From contig NC_089978.1 in assembly GCF_036417845.1 (NCBI RefSeq), positions 123,038,183 to 123,102,182 of the forward strand: 64,000 nt of DNA, given 5' to 3'. Shown here one piece after another: positions 24,303-37,283 of this stretch (the stretch's first letter is position 1; each line of letters opens with the position of its first letter). The DNA is from Apteryx mantelli (Eukaryota > Chordata > Aves > Apterygiformes > Apterygidae). The notes under the pieces were generated by a model. The model worked only from the letters and a program-made list of their open reading frames with translations. It searched no databases and was not told the DNA's origin. The position numbers were made by a program, and so were the translations under genes.

Positions 24303-25565
24303 CTGTGAAGAAAGAAAAAAAGGTGAAAGCAATTCTTAAAAGTAGTTAGACTTTTGTTATAAAGGCTGAAAATTTACCTTGGGTTTTGTGTCACACTGTG
24401 CATTAGTGTGGCACCTTCACAGAACATAGCTGAAAAGTAATTTAATTTTTTTTCCCTTTTTCTCACCTCTAAATACATTAACATTTTTGTACAGAGTGGA
24501 TTTATCTTTGTGCTAGTATAGCCTGCAGGCAAGAATATAGACTTCTTTAATGGACAGCTCTCTGATTTGAATACATTTCTACAAAACTGCAAATTGGGTG
24601 AAATGAGTCGTTTTGGAGAAAAATGATCATTCATCTCCCCACCCTCTAAGGCTACATTTCAAGGGGACAAAGTTTTGATTCCTGATGCGGTCTCTCTTTG
24701 TAGAAAAAGCATATCCACTAAGTACATCCCCGGCAAAAAGAGAATACAGCTGAACTGAGGTAAGTAGCTACTCAGGTGGCTGATATACCCACGGAGGCTG
24801 CGAAGGGGCCAGCATTTCAGGAACGGATATATTATCTGTGCTCCAAGGAGCATGCCTAGCAGAAAAAAGGTGCAAGTGTGCATTTGAGCCTGAAGCCCAG
24901 GCACGCACAAGAGGGTGCTAAGGGAAATCGGACCTCCCTTCTTGCCAGCCACCCTCCCACCCTCAAGCATGACATTAACCTCTCGACCACTGCTTCTCCA
25001 GCTTTCACCAGCTACCTGAGACAGTATTTCTCCACATTGCCCTAATCAAGCAGCTAACTCAGAGTACAGGGAATAGGGAAGGTTCTCCATTGCCTAAAGC
25101 ATTTCTACCATCTTACAGACTTTTCACAGCTCTCCCTGAGGATGTGCAACACAGCCCTAACTCTGTGGGTTTGAGTTTCCAGAGAGCTGCATTGCATGCA
25201 TGCAGGTTTTCTCCCAGGAGGGCTCGGTGAGAAATGCATGGTTATAATAGCTTACTGGTGCCTTGTAGCTAAGCTAGTATATTTTTGGATACAGGAATTG
25301 CAGCAGGATATGGTTTAACAAACAGCAAGCATTTTCTTAGGTATGTGTAGGAACTTTCTTTTCTTTTCAACTGGTTAAGATTATTCAGGCTTTTTTTGAC
25401 AGGTTTTTTAGCTCATTCAGAGCCTTTGTTCAAGCTGTGCGATGAATTTTTACAACAAAACTTCCACATGCTTGGCATTTCCTCGGTATTTTGAATAACA
25501 GAATGCATGTGTTGAGTGTTCTTAATGTTTTACGTTTCAGATGTGTCCTATCTATGAAAACCTAC

Positions 25566-25742
25566 CAAAAGAAAAAAATATTTCTTCTGATGAAATATGC
25601 CATGTTTCATTCCTGAGGAAGGAAAACAGACATGCACACGAGAATATCTTATGTGTCTGGTGGGTCCCATGTAACATCAGCGTTGATCGTAGCTGATAGA
25701 AACCTTCACTATCTTCTGAATCTTCTTGTTCAACAGACATTT
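25566..25742 (-). CDS. CD96: CD96 exon 7: C-terminal half of third Ig domain
   Basis: Starts after TTATTTCCAG (phase 1) and ends TTTTG|GTAGGT (phase 1). It encodes residues 322-380, including the second domain cysteine (IFSCACLF, C357) and NETWHISSEEI, which matches the human VWNISSEKI segment including the N-glycosylation pattern. The ORF carries on into the intron for a few codons before a stop, so the donor defines the end. Confidence 0.9.
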
Positions 25743-26097
25743 CTGGAAATAAAAAAGAAAAGCTGTGAGGCCCTTTCGTTACACTCCAAACTATAAATCA
25801 GAGCTGTGGAAAATGCTGGCACTAAAAAGCAAGCTCATATGGCTGAAGGTTTCTTTGCTGAGACCTTATTCAAAGATTTGGCAAGAGCAGCACGCTTATG
25901 CCAAGCTGTCGTTCCCACGAATGGCAACAGCACGTGGTGATCCTGACTGTTCACCAGCTGTTCTCTCTTAGGACACCTGATATTCGCCTTCATCCAGGTG
26001 GGGGCACCTCTAGGCTCTCTTTAGCAGGAATGGTATAGCCCCAATTGTCTTTCTTGTGAAGCCTTTCTACAATTGCTTAATTAACAAGTTTTATTAC

Positions 26098-26188
26098 CTC
26101 CAGACTGGTCTGTCAGGATCTCTCTGTCCACGTACCACACCAGGTTGGGCTTGGGAAACGCCTTCCTCACCACACAGCTAACGTTAGG
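26098..26188 (-). CDS. CD96: CD96 exon 6: core of third Ig domain
   Basis: Acceptor CCCCATAG, phase 0; donor GGAG|GTAATA, phase 1; 91 bases. It encodes PNVSCVVRKAFPKPNLVWYV and ten more residues: the first domain cysteine (C296) and the tryptophan of the Ig fold (W309). The KAFPKPNLVW string matches the human KNVFPKANITW segment. Domain three is thus split over exons 5, 6 and 7. Confidence 0.92.
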
Positions 26189-29100
26189 CTATGGGGTAGT
26201 AAAAGCCAGTCATTAGTCTCCAACATTTCTGATCTGGTTGCAGTTACTGAGCACCAAAATCTGTTATGGGCAGAGCTGCTCCTACAGGCTCATACACTCA
26301 CCACCCCACTCAGCAAAGAAGTGTTTGCTTCCTCTTCATTGCGTTTTTTTCCTCATCATTTTTCTGATTCGAAAGATTGTTGAATGAGACTCAAGGGACG
26401 CCCTCCTGCCTGGGGCCAGGCTGGGGGTGACAGGACTCAAACACCACCCAGCTTTGCACCGTGGTCAGAGACGCGTGGGGTGACCCCCTACCTCCCAGTC
26501 CAGTGCCTCTGGGCAAACTCCCACACAGAGAACCAGGGGCATCCGTCATGGGCAGCATGCAGGGGAAAGAATAAGACATCCCCAGACTGTCATGTAAATC
26601 CTTCCTTCATTAAGCAGATAAGGAGACAAATCCCCTGAAAAAGACTGCCTAGCACAATGATGTTCTGAATACACAAAATTAGATACCTTTGCAGAGGGCA
26701 TGATATGTCAGAGGTTTCCAGAAGTCACAAGAAATTGCACATGTTAGATGGAATAGCCCCGGTTATATGCCAATTGCTCCAAAGAGTAGGTGTTTATGCT
26801 TAATTTACTTTCTCGTCATGCAAGAGGTGGAAGGACTGGAAGAACATCAAAAATCAAGGCTGGACTCAGGGATGGGCACTAGGAGGATGGGAGGTCTTGT
26901 CCTCATGTTACCTGGATATTCCCAATTAATATTTACATAGCAGCTTTTATAGCACTGAAACTGCCTTGTCCATTTAAACATAGAGATTCATATTACTACA
27001 CACTCAGCACAAAGCCCTCTTGCACCCACTTTTGAAGAAAGTGGTACAGACATTCATCTGAAAGCAAGCTTGATGTATTGCAGCCAGCAGAAGTCAATCA
27101 TTCAGTATGAAGACTGAAACTACCCAGATGGAGCCCTTTTCTTGCCATGGTAAATAACCATCAAACTCATGTAATTGCTTTCTCCTCTTTTCTCTTTGTT
27201 ATTCACTTATTTTTCAGACACATTTTGTTCATAGTATTTTTACAAATGCTGCCTATAAAGAAATACAAATCTGATCTGCAGAGTAGATTTAAGCCCTACA
27301 AGAAAGGGTAGAAAAGAGAAGGAAAGGAGGCAGTGTTTGTTTGGATGTGAAGAATGGGCAAAGGCTCATGGAAAAGTTTCTATTGATCAGACCCTTGGTA
27401 GCAGCACCCCTTGCTCTTGTTCAGCTGGACAAAAGCCTGCAACACCCACCACCAACTCTTAAAGTTTTGACATTACTAAGCAGATGGTACTGCAGAGGCC
27501 CCAAAACACATGCTTAAGTGTTTGGCTCCGAATACAGCCCTCCAACTTAGATCCAATTCTTCCATCAGCAGCTGATCGCTCCAGCTGAGAGAGTTCTGCT
27601 CAGAACATATGATAAGCATGGCAAGAGTATCACCTTTCCATGGATGCATTAGGTAACTTGGGAGCAACCTGTAGGTGTTTTCATCTCCAGCCCTGACTCA
27701 GAGTAGCACCACATCAGCTTGAATTAGATGGCAACAACTCAGAGGGATTACTACCTAAGATGAATGTCCCAGAAGGATCTCTTGATCAATCCTCATTACA
27801 GTGACGTTGATCCTCATCTCAGCCTTATGGAGGAAATGCTGTCTATTGAATGTTGTAATAGAAAATGTGGTTGGCAATGATCCTCTAAGTACAGCTCCCT
27901 GCCCAAAGTCAGGGCCAGTGGTACTCCTGTCATTCCTTGCCTCCCCCAGTGATGGTGGCACCACAGTCTGCTCAACCCATCCCAGTGTTTCCCAGTCCTT
28001 ATTATGAGAAAGACTTTCCCAGTGCCTAACCTAAATCTTCCTTGCACAGTCTAAGTCTGCCACTTCTTCTGGTGTCTGTACATGTGCATTAAACAGATTA
28101 TTCTCTTCCCTTCTGCTGCAGCCTTTTGCATATTTGAAGAACTATAGCCTAAAGACGAAAAGTCAGAGAGGCACACAGGAACTTAGCCTGAAATTCTTTC
28201 CCCAGTGGATGTCTTCTAGACTCCCAGTCTTTCTTAATCAGCAAGGAGGTCTATGTGGTCCAACAGGCTCTCCAAGAACACCTCTAAACTTGCCTATTTA
28301 TTTACACTGTCTGGAATCCAAAAGGGATGAGACCAGCATTTCCTTGCAAACTTTCTGTAATTGAAACATAGCTATTAAAATGCTGTAATTTTTTTACTTA
28401 AAACTTAAAGAAAAACCTAGGTTTCATGACAAGTTCAGAGTAGTTTCTGTGTCCTGGCATGGAGACGATTATTGTTAAAGACGAATGGTAGCCTTTTTGA
28501 TCAAACCAGCTGTGTCTTCTGTCTGCCTGGCTGTAAAACATCCATAATTGAAGTGCAGGGAGAAGACCACAGGTAAATGGTTTACATTTGCTTTCTTGCC
28601 TATTTCTCAGAAGTTGACTTGTTCCAATGTCTCTGGGTATGTTCATTTCCTTCCCTATGCATTATTATTCCCTTGAGTAAATGCCATTATTTCCATAGCT
28701 GCATTTTTATTTTAAAAAGTCACATTTACATTCTGTAAATAGCTGATCACTAGCCTAAACATAATAGAACTCAGATGCTCCAAAAGCTCCAAAATTTCTG
28801 ACACTTCCTTTGTGAGACTGTGCCACTGTTCTCTTAAGCTCCTCCCTGACATACTGTATATCACTAGTTTTCCTTTTCTCAGTCCACTAACAGCACCTCT
28901 TGCTTGGCTACTTACCCCTTCAGAGCATGCCCAACAGTTCCCTGCTCAAAACACACCCAAACGTAGCAGAGGGGGTCACATCTCTACCCTTACACAAAAG
29001 GATGTGAGAGGATCACACCAACCCCTGCAGCTTTCTTTGGAAAGCGATTTTATGCAGCGTGAAGATATCTATACTCTGTTAGTTGGTAGGTGGTACATGG

Positions 29101-29470
29101 GGAGCGAGAGGGAGCATTGCAGCCCCCTGCAATCCACCCCAACTCCTCCACCTCTCCACCCTACCCTGGAGCCTTGTCTAGTGCTGCTACAAAACCAGAT
29201 TTTTACCCATGACACAGAGGATCTCTCAGCTACCTCTTGTCTTTGCTCACTGAAGCAGCTTCCTGCAGTGGGGTAGGACCAGCTTAGGAGAAGGGGTATG
29301 AATCACTGATGCCAAATTGTTGACTCGCCTCTTGCCATGTGAGCTTGGGCAGCGTGAAGGGCCCTCCTAGGTCTGATTCATTTAGGCCATCTGCTTCAGT
29401 CGGGCCCAGAGCACCACTGAGCAACGCAGTTATATTCTTGGAAGTTGTTCTTTATTCTAAAATTACTCAC
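26189..29470 (-). other. CD96: CD96 intron 5
   Basis: No additional exon is recognised. It contains an old CR1 remnant in minus orientation at about 27965-28340. Confidence 0.6.
27965..28340 (-). repeat. Degraded CR1-type LINE remnant
   Basis: The plus strand reads as antisense CR1: 'gactttcccagtgcctaacc' followed by aaatcttccttgcac, then a cysteine-poor stretch with the 'cttcttctggtgtctg' and 'ttgcatatttgaag' landmarks in the order they occur in antisense CR1 3' regions. It is highly diverged and has no open frame. Confidence 0.45.
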
Positions 29471-29526
29471 CTTTTGCAAGGTGTCAGCTGAGCCCTCTTG
29501 TAGGGTGACAGAGATTTCAGGGTAGG
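29471..29526 (-). CDS. CD96: CD96 exon 5: first strand of third Ig domain
   Basis: 56 bases between GTTTTCCAG (phase 1) and AAAAG|GTGAGT (phase 0). It encodes residues 273-291, AYPEISVTLQEGSADTLQK, matching the human AKPEIPVIVENNSTDVLVE segment in length and register. Confidence 0.9.
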
Positions 29527-32500
29527 CTGGAAAACAAACAAAAAATATATTAATGAAATGGATACCAAAGGTCTTCTAATGAAAGTTAATAGCTTTATTT
29601 CATAAAACAAGTGTAAATTGAATCCTACATCCACCCAGCTACATGGCAAGACAAAAGCTTGCAGAGCTCCAATTTGAGGTCAAGGAAGTGGTTTACAAGC
29701 ATATAGCAGCAGCTACTACCACAGCATCTGTGATGTATCTCATCATCTTTCTAAAAACTTCTTGGGCCGCTTTGCTGGAGACGCTGTCTAAAACCAGCCT
29801 GCAGTCACAGCCCTGGTAACAGAGCAACTCTTTCAGGGCCTGCTGAAAAAACCCCCACTGTCCAGCTGTTGTTCCTCCAGATGTTTGCAGATCAAAGTCA
29901 TTATCAAAAACTTTAACCACTCCCTGCCCCTGCCATCCCCCAAAATGTTCATTGACCTTGGGTTCCAACTTCCCACACGCTGTCATCTGGACAGATGTGG
30001 GACAACATCACGCCACAGGCGCTTCCTGCCCTGCCAGGAAACCCAGGACTTACCTTCGCATCAAAGCAGCAGACTTCTAATGACCATATCCACAAGAAAT
30101 GGAAAAAGTGTTTGTTTGTTTTCTTTCATTTTCACAGCATTATGGTTCTAGCCACAGCTGACTATATCAACAAAAGCTACTAGGCACCATAAGCATATCT
30201 AAATTATTAAACCATAACCATTGCAATCACTGGTTGTGCAGTAATATTAAGCAAGTGACTTATTACGTAAGAACTGTTAAAGCTGCAGTGACATATAGCG
30301 GCTCTCAGAGGCCTCAGATAAATCATTCTTCTGGCCCTTCTGAGCCTCAAAATTGGACTGGAAACAAGCACAGACCCTGGATCACCAAGGAGGTCTGTGA
30401 GTCTTTCTCTTCCCAACCCACACCGCACTTTACTCTCCACCATTGCATTGCATTCTTCTTTTCTTTTTCTTCTTTTTTTTTAAGCCTGCTAACCAATATA
30501 GGGCCACGTCCATTCATTACTTCCCCCGAGATAATCTATTGATGTTTCTCTGTCATTTTATACAGTGAATCTGTCTAGGACTTTGTTTCCCTCTTTTCTT
30601 CATTTCCACTTTTCTGCCTAGTTTTGCTGACTGGTTACACCTGGACTGACACATATTTAATTTTCAGGGCTTTGTGGTTTTCTGGAATTAGGGTACTTTT
30701 GTGGTGGAATTTCCATTTTTTTTATCCTGCTTTTTGGTTGGCATATCCTAACTATCAGGAAATGAATATTTTAAAATTTCATCCTTGTTTCTGCCTTGCC
30801 AAAACAATACATGTGGTAACAGGACTGGCAGATGACAACCATACTTTTCTAAATGTAAAAAAAAAAAAAGGTAAATTGGGACTTCCAAAATAGCTGAAAG
30901 TTGGCAAGAGTTTAAAATAACATCTAGTCTATTTCCTGTTCTTCCCCCTTTTTTTTTCATTTGATCAGAACAGGGTATGTTTTTCCAAATACATATTGGA
31001 CTCTGTCCTCTGCTTTTTCAGAAGACACATTTTCTGGATAACTATTCTATGCAGCAGCTCCCAAGCAAAGCTCTGAATCATCTAATAGATACTTTCCATT
31101 TAACATCTCAGCCCCTATTAACAATTTGACATTCATTTGTCTTGCTAGGATATTTACCAATGTTTTGGGTCTAGCAGAAATTCAATATTTAGTATAGTGG
31201 TTTCTGCTGCTGAACTTTTACTCTTACAAAAAGGAGAAATCAATATTTGGCAAAGATAGACATGCAAAGGCCATGCATCTTTGCAGAAACTTGCATCTAA
31301 AAGTACTGCACTCATGAAAAAGAGTATTTTTTAAGCTTTTCAGTCCAAAAGTGATTTCTTAAAAAAAGCTCTCTCAGCTGAATATCTGTATTTACTCAGC
31401 CCATTGAGTCTCACACCATTAATGAGGCTCAGTCATGCATTCCCTGTCCCTCGCCTGCCCTCCTCCCAGTGGCTGGTTGGCCAAGTCCCTCGCACATCAC
31501 ACACCAGCATGACACTGGCTTGCTGGGACCAAAAAACCTCGCCGGGTTTCGGCTTGCCTTGGGTCTTTAGTCATTTCCTTTTGAACTACCAGGTTAGCCA
31601 ATATCAGGCACTGCTGACATTGCACTCGCTTACTGTAGTGTTTTAGGTCCTGCTGCGGCCATCTGAGACTGAGTCTACCCAGTAGGACGTAAGTGTGCAT
31701 TTCTTCATTCTCTGTTCAGCTTTGGCACAATGAGTGAAAGAGCTGCTGTCAGCTGAAGTGGTTGTTTGTCAGTCCACAAAAGGCTGAGCCCCAGTGTCAG
31801 AAGCCAGCCCATGGTGCCTGGGATGGTGGCGGGACTTTCAGAAGAGCTCACCACCAATGGGCACGGTTCCTCTTGCTTGCACCTCTCTCCTGCTGTGCTG
31901 ACATGCTAATATGGGGGCACGCGCAGGCAGCCACACATGACACAGTAATACAGAGAATAAGGCAAATAATAAATACAGCAACCTTTTAAATTAACAGATA
32001 CATGGAACAAGGCAAGATCATCAGCAGAGGAGAGGGAGAATTCAAGTATGTCAGGGTACTTGAACGATTACCCAGGTAACACTGTAGCTATTTGACAAAA
32101 CACGACTAAATCATGCAAATGCAAGAGGAAATTTGTTTTTATTTCTCTTACATCAGTGACCAAGAGCCTCCAACCAGAGATTTTACTTTTTCCAGTGCTC
32201 CCTGCTGAATCTCTCTTTGCGCTCTGGGCTCCAGCCTTGCATAGTTGCGCCATTCCAGAGCCTCCCCCGGCAAGTCCATACAGTCAAGGCAATGCTGGCA
32301 GACCCACTGCCCGACACCCATTTGTTTCAGGAGTGTTGGCAATATATTTTCCAGATGCACTGTTCTGCAAGCAGAAAATGCAGCCCTGTTTTCCATGGGC
32401 AGCTTTGTTCTCACTAAGCTGTAGCTCAGCAGTTGTACGGCCATTCCTAAGCTGCTAGAAGGGGAACAGAGCAAGTAACTACAGATGTGGAAGGCTCCCG

Positions 32501-33072
32501 GTATGAAATGCCAGCCCACTCACTTGCAGTACACTGGCCCTGCTCCTCCTGGCTGGTTTGAGACCCCTTAGAAGTACCTCATTTTCAGAAAGAGAGCCTT
32601 TGGCTGTAGTTAAGAATCACATGCCTTTGAAATACTTCCAAACGAAACTTCCACGTTGTTCTAGTTGCTTAATAAATTTGGACTATGATTTCCTAACCAC
32701 AGGCAGCACGGCCATTTTGTAATGCTGGGGCACAGAGATCTTGATGGCCAAAGTGCCTACCTATAAGCCACAATGTGCCACTGTAAACTTACGCATATAG
32801 ATGAGTTGGTGGTAATTTGCATGCCAACAGTGCTGATATATGTTCAGTGAGATATATCTATCATTTCTCATTCCAGAAATTGAAATAACTATCTCATATC
32901 CTTCCTGAGAACTATGGTGTTATTTACAAACATATTAACTTATTGCAACTGAAAAAATAGTGTAAATATTAATAAAAAAAATCCAGTATTTTTTCAAAAG
33001 CTACTTCCTTCAGAATGAGATAGGAGTGTTGTATTTGATCATGTAAGAGGACAGCTGGCGTAAGGCCCTTAC
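29527..33072 (-). other. CD96: CD96 intron 4
   Basis: No exon, RNA gene or clear transposon is recognised in 3.5 kb. A 97-codon minus-strand frame at 29693-29986 was considered and not accepted. Poly-A/T runs near 30472 and 30858 are the only simple repeats noticed. Confidence 0.55.
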
Positions 33073-33295
33073 CCAGGACTCTCACTGTGGTGCTGCTCTT
33101 GTGGGTTCGCTCTGGATGGTACACCACGTGACATGAAAACACCTTGCCGTCATCGGAGAGCTTGGTGGGGAAAATCTTTAGAGCATTATTCAGAGCCAGG
33201 TGGATTCTTTCTCTGTACAACACACTGCCATTCCTGTATACTTCAGGAGAGGAGGGCTCCTTAGTTACAATTTCTTCTTTGCTTCCGTTCCCCCC
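33073..33295 (-). CDS. CD96: CD96 exon 4: C-terminal part of second Ig domain
   Basis: Starts after TTTTCACAG (phase 0) and ends CTGG|GTAAGG (phase 1), 223 bases. It encodes residues 199-272, beginning GGNGSKEEIV and containing LSDDGKVFSCHV (D-D-G-x-x-x-x-C, the Ig F-strand with C253) and HKSSTTVRVL, which match the human FDDGRKFSCH and RSSTTVKVF segments. Two N-glycosylation sites (NGS twice) are visible. Confidence 0.93.
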
Positions 33296-34736
33296 CTGTG
33301 AAAAGAGCAACCGATGCAAGGCGTGAAGATGGGAACTCCATGTTCTTTCTGTAGGCAAGCCCTATTCCCAGCACGAAAATCCTCCTTCTCACCCCTCACA
33401 TCAAGAAGTAACTTCAGGAGTAACTGGACATTTGCAACACGTTTTTCCCCGAAACATTGTCTTTTTGTGAGTAGATCCTCCAGACCTTCAAAACCAATAG
33501 CAGTCATCATCTTACCAATGGACTGTGGAGTAAATAGCTGTGCCTTTTTAGAGACGGTCTCTGTAATCTGCACAGAGGGCTATAGAGCTGCTTTCTCACT
33601 GTATAAGTTATGCTGAATGCCCCATACGTATTAAACATGGGCGAAATTCCAAGACAATCCTTGAGTTTTTAAGCTTTAAATAGTGAAAACCTGATAATAA
33701 TAGCTGAAAGTCATCTTCTGTTAGTGCCTGTGTGCCAGTCACTCTTAGATGCAGGCATAATCAGGACATGCTGGACATTTGTGCCTCAATACATATTTAC
33801 AAGTAGCACTCTGAATGACACATGGTGACCTACACGTCATGGTGCCGGCCTTTTGTTTTTCTCCCTTCCTCTGCTACTTGACTTTGTAATGTGAACTACC
33901 AAAACTAAAAAGTGTTAATTACAAGCACATTCCCTAGTTTTAAGTCTGGAAGGAATGCATGGCAAAGAGAAGGAGATTTACACAGATAATGAGTTGGGGT
34001 AGAAGAGTAAAAAAAGAAAACATTCAAAAGTCACTTTTAAGAAATCCCCCAACAATGATAGCTCCTCAGTTACAGTGACAATGGATAGAAACTAATGGGC
34101 AAAGCTCAAGGACACTGATGACTGATACTTGTCTCCAAATACAGAAGTTAATAGTAAAAGTGAGATGCAGTACAAAAATATAACTTGTTTAACGTCTCCT
34201 GACATATTGCTTAAAAAATTGGTTTTAAATGCTTAGCTAGATAACTGGATTTGCATGACTTTTGCATGAATTTGTGACATGGAGGTTAACAGAAAACAAA
34301 AACACTCTGGTCATCCCCTTTTTTTTCTGTTTCAAAGTAGCCTGATATCTCACTACTCTGTGCAGTAACTGTGTATGAGATATTAATGCTTCACTACAAC
34401 AAAAATCCCTCAGAATTCTAGTGCAAAGATTATTTTAGCTTAGTTACATTTGCTGAGTTCTTTGCCACTTTCCATAGAACTGCTCTACATGTATTCATGA
34501 AAAAATTAAAAGCAATTAAGATGGATTTTTCCCTCTTTGTTTAACAGCTATTGTTTGCAGTGTTTATGTTGCAAAACTACATTTGCATTTTTTCCTTTAT
34601 TATCAGAGTCCAACCCTACTGATATCTTTTGTTTAACATGTTCTGCAGGACACAGTCTAACATTTCTATTTCTATCTGCAAAAACACCTTCTTTCTTCCC
34701 AAATTTGTACTTGAGATGAAAAACAGTTATACTTAC
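33296..34736 (-). other. CD96: CD96 intron 3
   Basis: In human CD96 an alternative 16-residue exon piece distinguishes the two main isoforms in this domain. No counterpart with phase-0 ends is seen here, so the bird arrangement resembles the shorter human isoform. No repeat or other gene recognised. Confidence 0.5.
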
Positions 34737-34846
34737 CACTAGCCATTTCACAGGATAATTGGACAGATTTTCTGAGTTCACGTTCCCAAGGCATGGAATT
34801 TCTAAAGTCTGGTTTAACTGCACTTCCTTCACGTAATGCTGCTCCT
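34737..34846 (-). CDS. CD96: CD96 exon 3: N-terminal part of second Ig domain
   Basis: Encodes residues 162-198, EEQHYVKEVQLNQTLEIPC and on to NYPVKWLV; NQTLEIPC is identical to human CD96. The donor is GTG|GTAAGT at 34736. The acceptor is set by phase: the V exon ends in phase 1, and of the four nearby AG dinucleotides only AAAAG at 34848-34847 leaves two bases and keeps frame. That acceptor lies 11 bases from a (TTG)20 run and has a poor pyrimidine tract, so the exon start is less certain than the rest. Confidence 0.85.
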
Positions 34847-34858
34847 CTTTTATCATTG

Positions 34859-34859
34859 C

Positions 34860-34918
<59 letters not shown>
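34859..34918 (+). repeat. (CAA)20 microsatellite next to CD96 exon 3
   Basis: Twenty perfect CAA units, which are (TTG)20 on the transcribed strand. The run ends 12 bases before CD96 exon 3 and occupies the position of the polypyrimidine tract and branch region. It explains the poly-Val and poly-Cys runs in translated frames here. Confidence 0.95.
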
Positions 34919-37283
34919 AGCCCAAGAAGGAAAATCAGAAACGTGATGTTCATTGTGCTTTAAGAGCTAATGCTGAGTACTCTTCTGTTCAAGGAACAGG
35001 CGCTTTGTTTTGTTTAGAAGGGAATTGTAATTTTCCACCATTTCCCATAGACACACTGGTGAAGTGAAAGCCCTGCACCCAGTTCTAGATGCAGCTTCAT
35101 GACTAATTCACGGCTTTACCAGAATTTTTGTGCAATTCATAAAAACCTTCACTTAACTGTTGGATCAAGATGTCTCCTTTTGGAACTGAGAATAATCTGA
35201 AGCTTCCATTTTTCTCTTATGATTTTTTTTTTCCACTGCAATAAACCCTCATGTCAAGTTTACTCATCTGTACTTCCTTTCCTCTAAAGTTGTCTGTCTT
35301 TGCGCTAAGTAAGATGCTCAGCATGCCAGACAGGTTAAGATAAACCCCATTTTTCTGCCTAATTGATTCTTTTGTTATTATTGAAGCAGAGATCTTCTGG
35401 CCCTTGCAAAACCAGGGGCCAGGCAGGCTCTGCCTGAGCGAGAGGGTGACAAAGCTGGGAGCTGCATCATGCTGAGCTGAGCAGGTTGCCCCCGTCCAGC
35501 ACGCAGGCAATGCAGGGACTGCTCAGCTCTGCCTCTGCTTTCAACCACAGCCCTTGATTTCACAGTTGGAAAAGGAAGTGTGCGTGCGGGGCGTAAAGAC
35601 GGAGACACCTGCCCAGCCAGCTGGCAGGGCTTGTGGTGTCAGCCCACATCGCTGTTGCCCATGGCTCATCCCCCTCCACCACCACGCAGCTCTCGAGCCT
35701 TTACCACCGCGACGTGGGGGACGCTGCACTGCCTGCACTGGTCGGTGAGCCAGCACCACCACGAGGTAAAAATGTATTTCCCCTCTTTGCACACCGCTCT
35801 TGAACTTTGCGCCTTTGGTTGATCTGGCTTACGTGCTGAGATAGAAGAGATTTTTTTTTTTCTCTTGGGGGGAAGGGAGGCTGCCTAGTTGTCCCAGATT
35901 GCTACGTTATTTGGCAGCGGGGACTTTTTGGTGACAGTAACTTCCTTTTACCCCAGGCAGCAAGCGCAGGGTGATGGTGCCAGCACACACAGGACAACAG
36001 TGCCAGCATGCAGCCATTGCAGCTGAGGCCCCAAGAGGCAGAGGCAGTGCATCCCTGCTCGCCCCAGGAGTGAAGCAGCTGAGGAGCCAGCCATCACGGC
36101 GGGACGAAGAGCACGCCAGCCCTGGCACCGCGGGGTAATGCAGAAGGAATAAAGAAAGGACCAAGGAAATGAATCTACAGCATCTCAAGGAAAAAAGCAG
36201 CATAGGAGACATTGCTGGGACAAGCGCACGTGCAAAAGTGCCGTGCAACGTACAGGCCCAACTGTGAGAAGTACAAAGACAAATATTCACCCCGGAGCTC
36301 AATCTGCTAACCACCTCTCACAGTCACGTGTCATGACTGCTTATTTTCCCCTCCCTCTTTTATTCCCACCTCCATTAGCTGTGTTTTGGCTAAGGTCCTC
36401 TGTGTTTGTCAGCCCTGTGTACGGCTGTTGCTCTGCAGGCTTTGTGTAGTGTCTACTAGGTGTCTACTTCACTTTGATGCAGTTGAGAGCTGCACTTCAT
36501 TAATGACTAGCACCCTTCTCCATCCCACTCCTAGGCTGGATTAAGGTCTTTTGCTGTATTCTGAGTGGAAATGATTCATTGCAAAAGATCTGGTTACCTT
36601 AAAATACAAATCTGCTGGAGATATGTTGCTAACTGAATATTTTAGTTCTCTCTAGCAGGTAGTATCAGTAGCACAGCTTGCTACATCATGCAGTTGCTGA
36701 AGAAAACCACAAAGATGCTGATATGAACAACAGCTGCCTACATTTAACATGTGTAAAAGGATTGGACATGCCAGCATCAATGACAGGCATCAGCAAAGGA
36801 AAAAGAGCAATGCCTGATGATTGCTATTACTATATTAAGGAACAGACAGACAAAAATTGCATGAAGAAGAACAGAAAAACAGATTCTCAATCTACGTATT
36901 TCCTTTTTTCCTCCCTTTCAGGTATCCCAGGAGCACAGGGCTGTCCCACAGCCATAGCCCAAGGGTAGAGCAATGCTCCACCAGGCTGCCAGGACAGCTT
37001 GTGTAGCCTCACTCACAATATCTGGCATGTCTATGCAGGTCCTCCTTAACGTGGGTCAACCTTAACATGGGAGGGTTTCACCCAGCTAACAGCACTGTTA
37101 ACAGAGATGCTGCTCCCACCGCTCACCACTGCCCTGTGCTACTGCCCAGGTCACCAGTGCCTGCTCCTGGCTCTAACGCTTGAAATCACGCTCTGTCTGT
37201 AGTCCTGGGTGAAGGTGCTGGCCCTGCAGCTCAGCGCTGAACTCTTGCAAGGTTTGCTACATCTCTTTTAATCCTTCTTTCCT

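Larger units (their letters stand above)
14723..25565 (-). other. CD96: CD96 introns 7-14 (stalk region)
   Basis: These introns separate the stalk, membrane and tail exons. Named contents: a (GT)n(TA)n(AC)n tract with a perfect 28-base palindrome at 17867-17894, a GC-richer coding-like island at about 18120-18395, and an A/T-rich stretch near 21950-22130. Nothing else recognised. Extra mini-exons could have been missed because they are only 45-81 bases long. Confidence 0.6.

Noticed and set aside
29693-29986. 97-codon minus-strand frame in CD96 intron 4 with a globular-looking composition
   Set aside because: No similarity I can name, no matching acceptor/donor phase for CD96, and frames of this length are common by chance here.
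34859-34953. Poly-Val and poly-Cys frames next to CD96 exon 3
   Set aside because: They are the translated (TTG)20 microsatellite; the exon begins at 34846.
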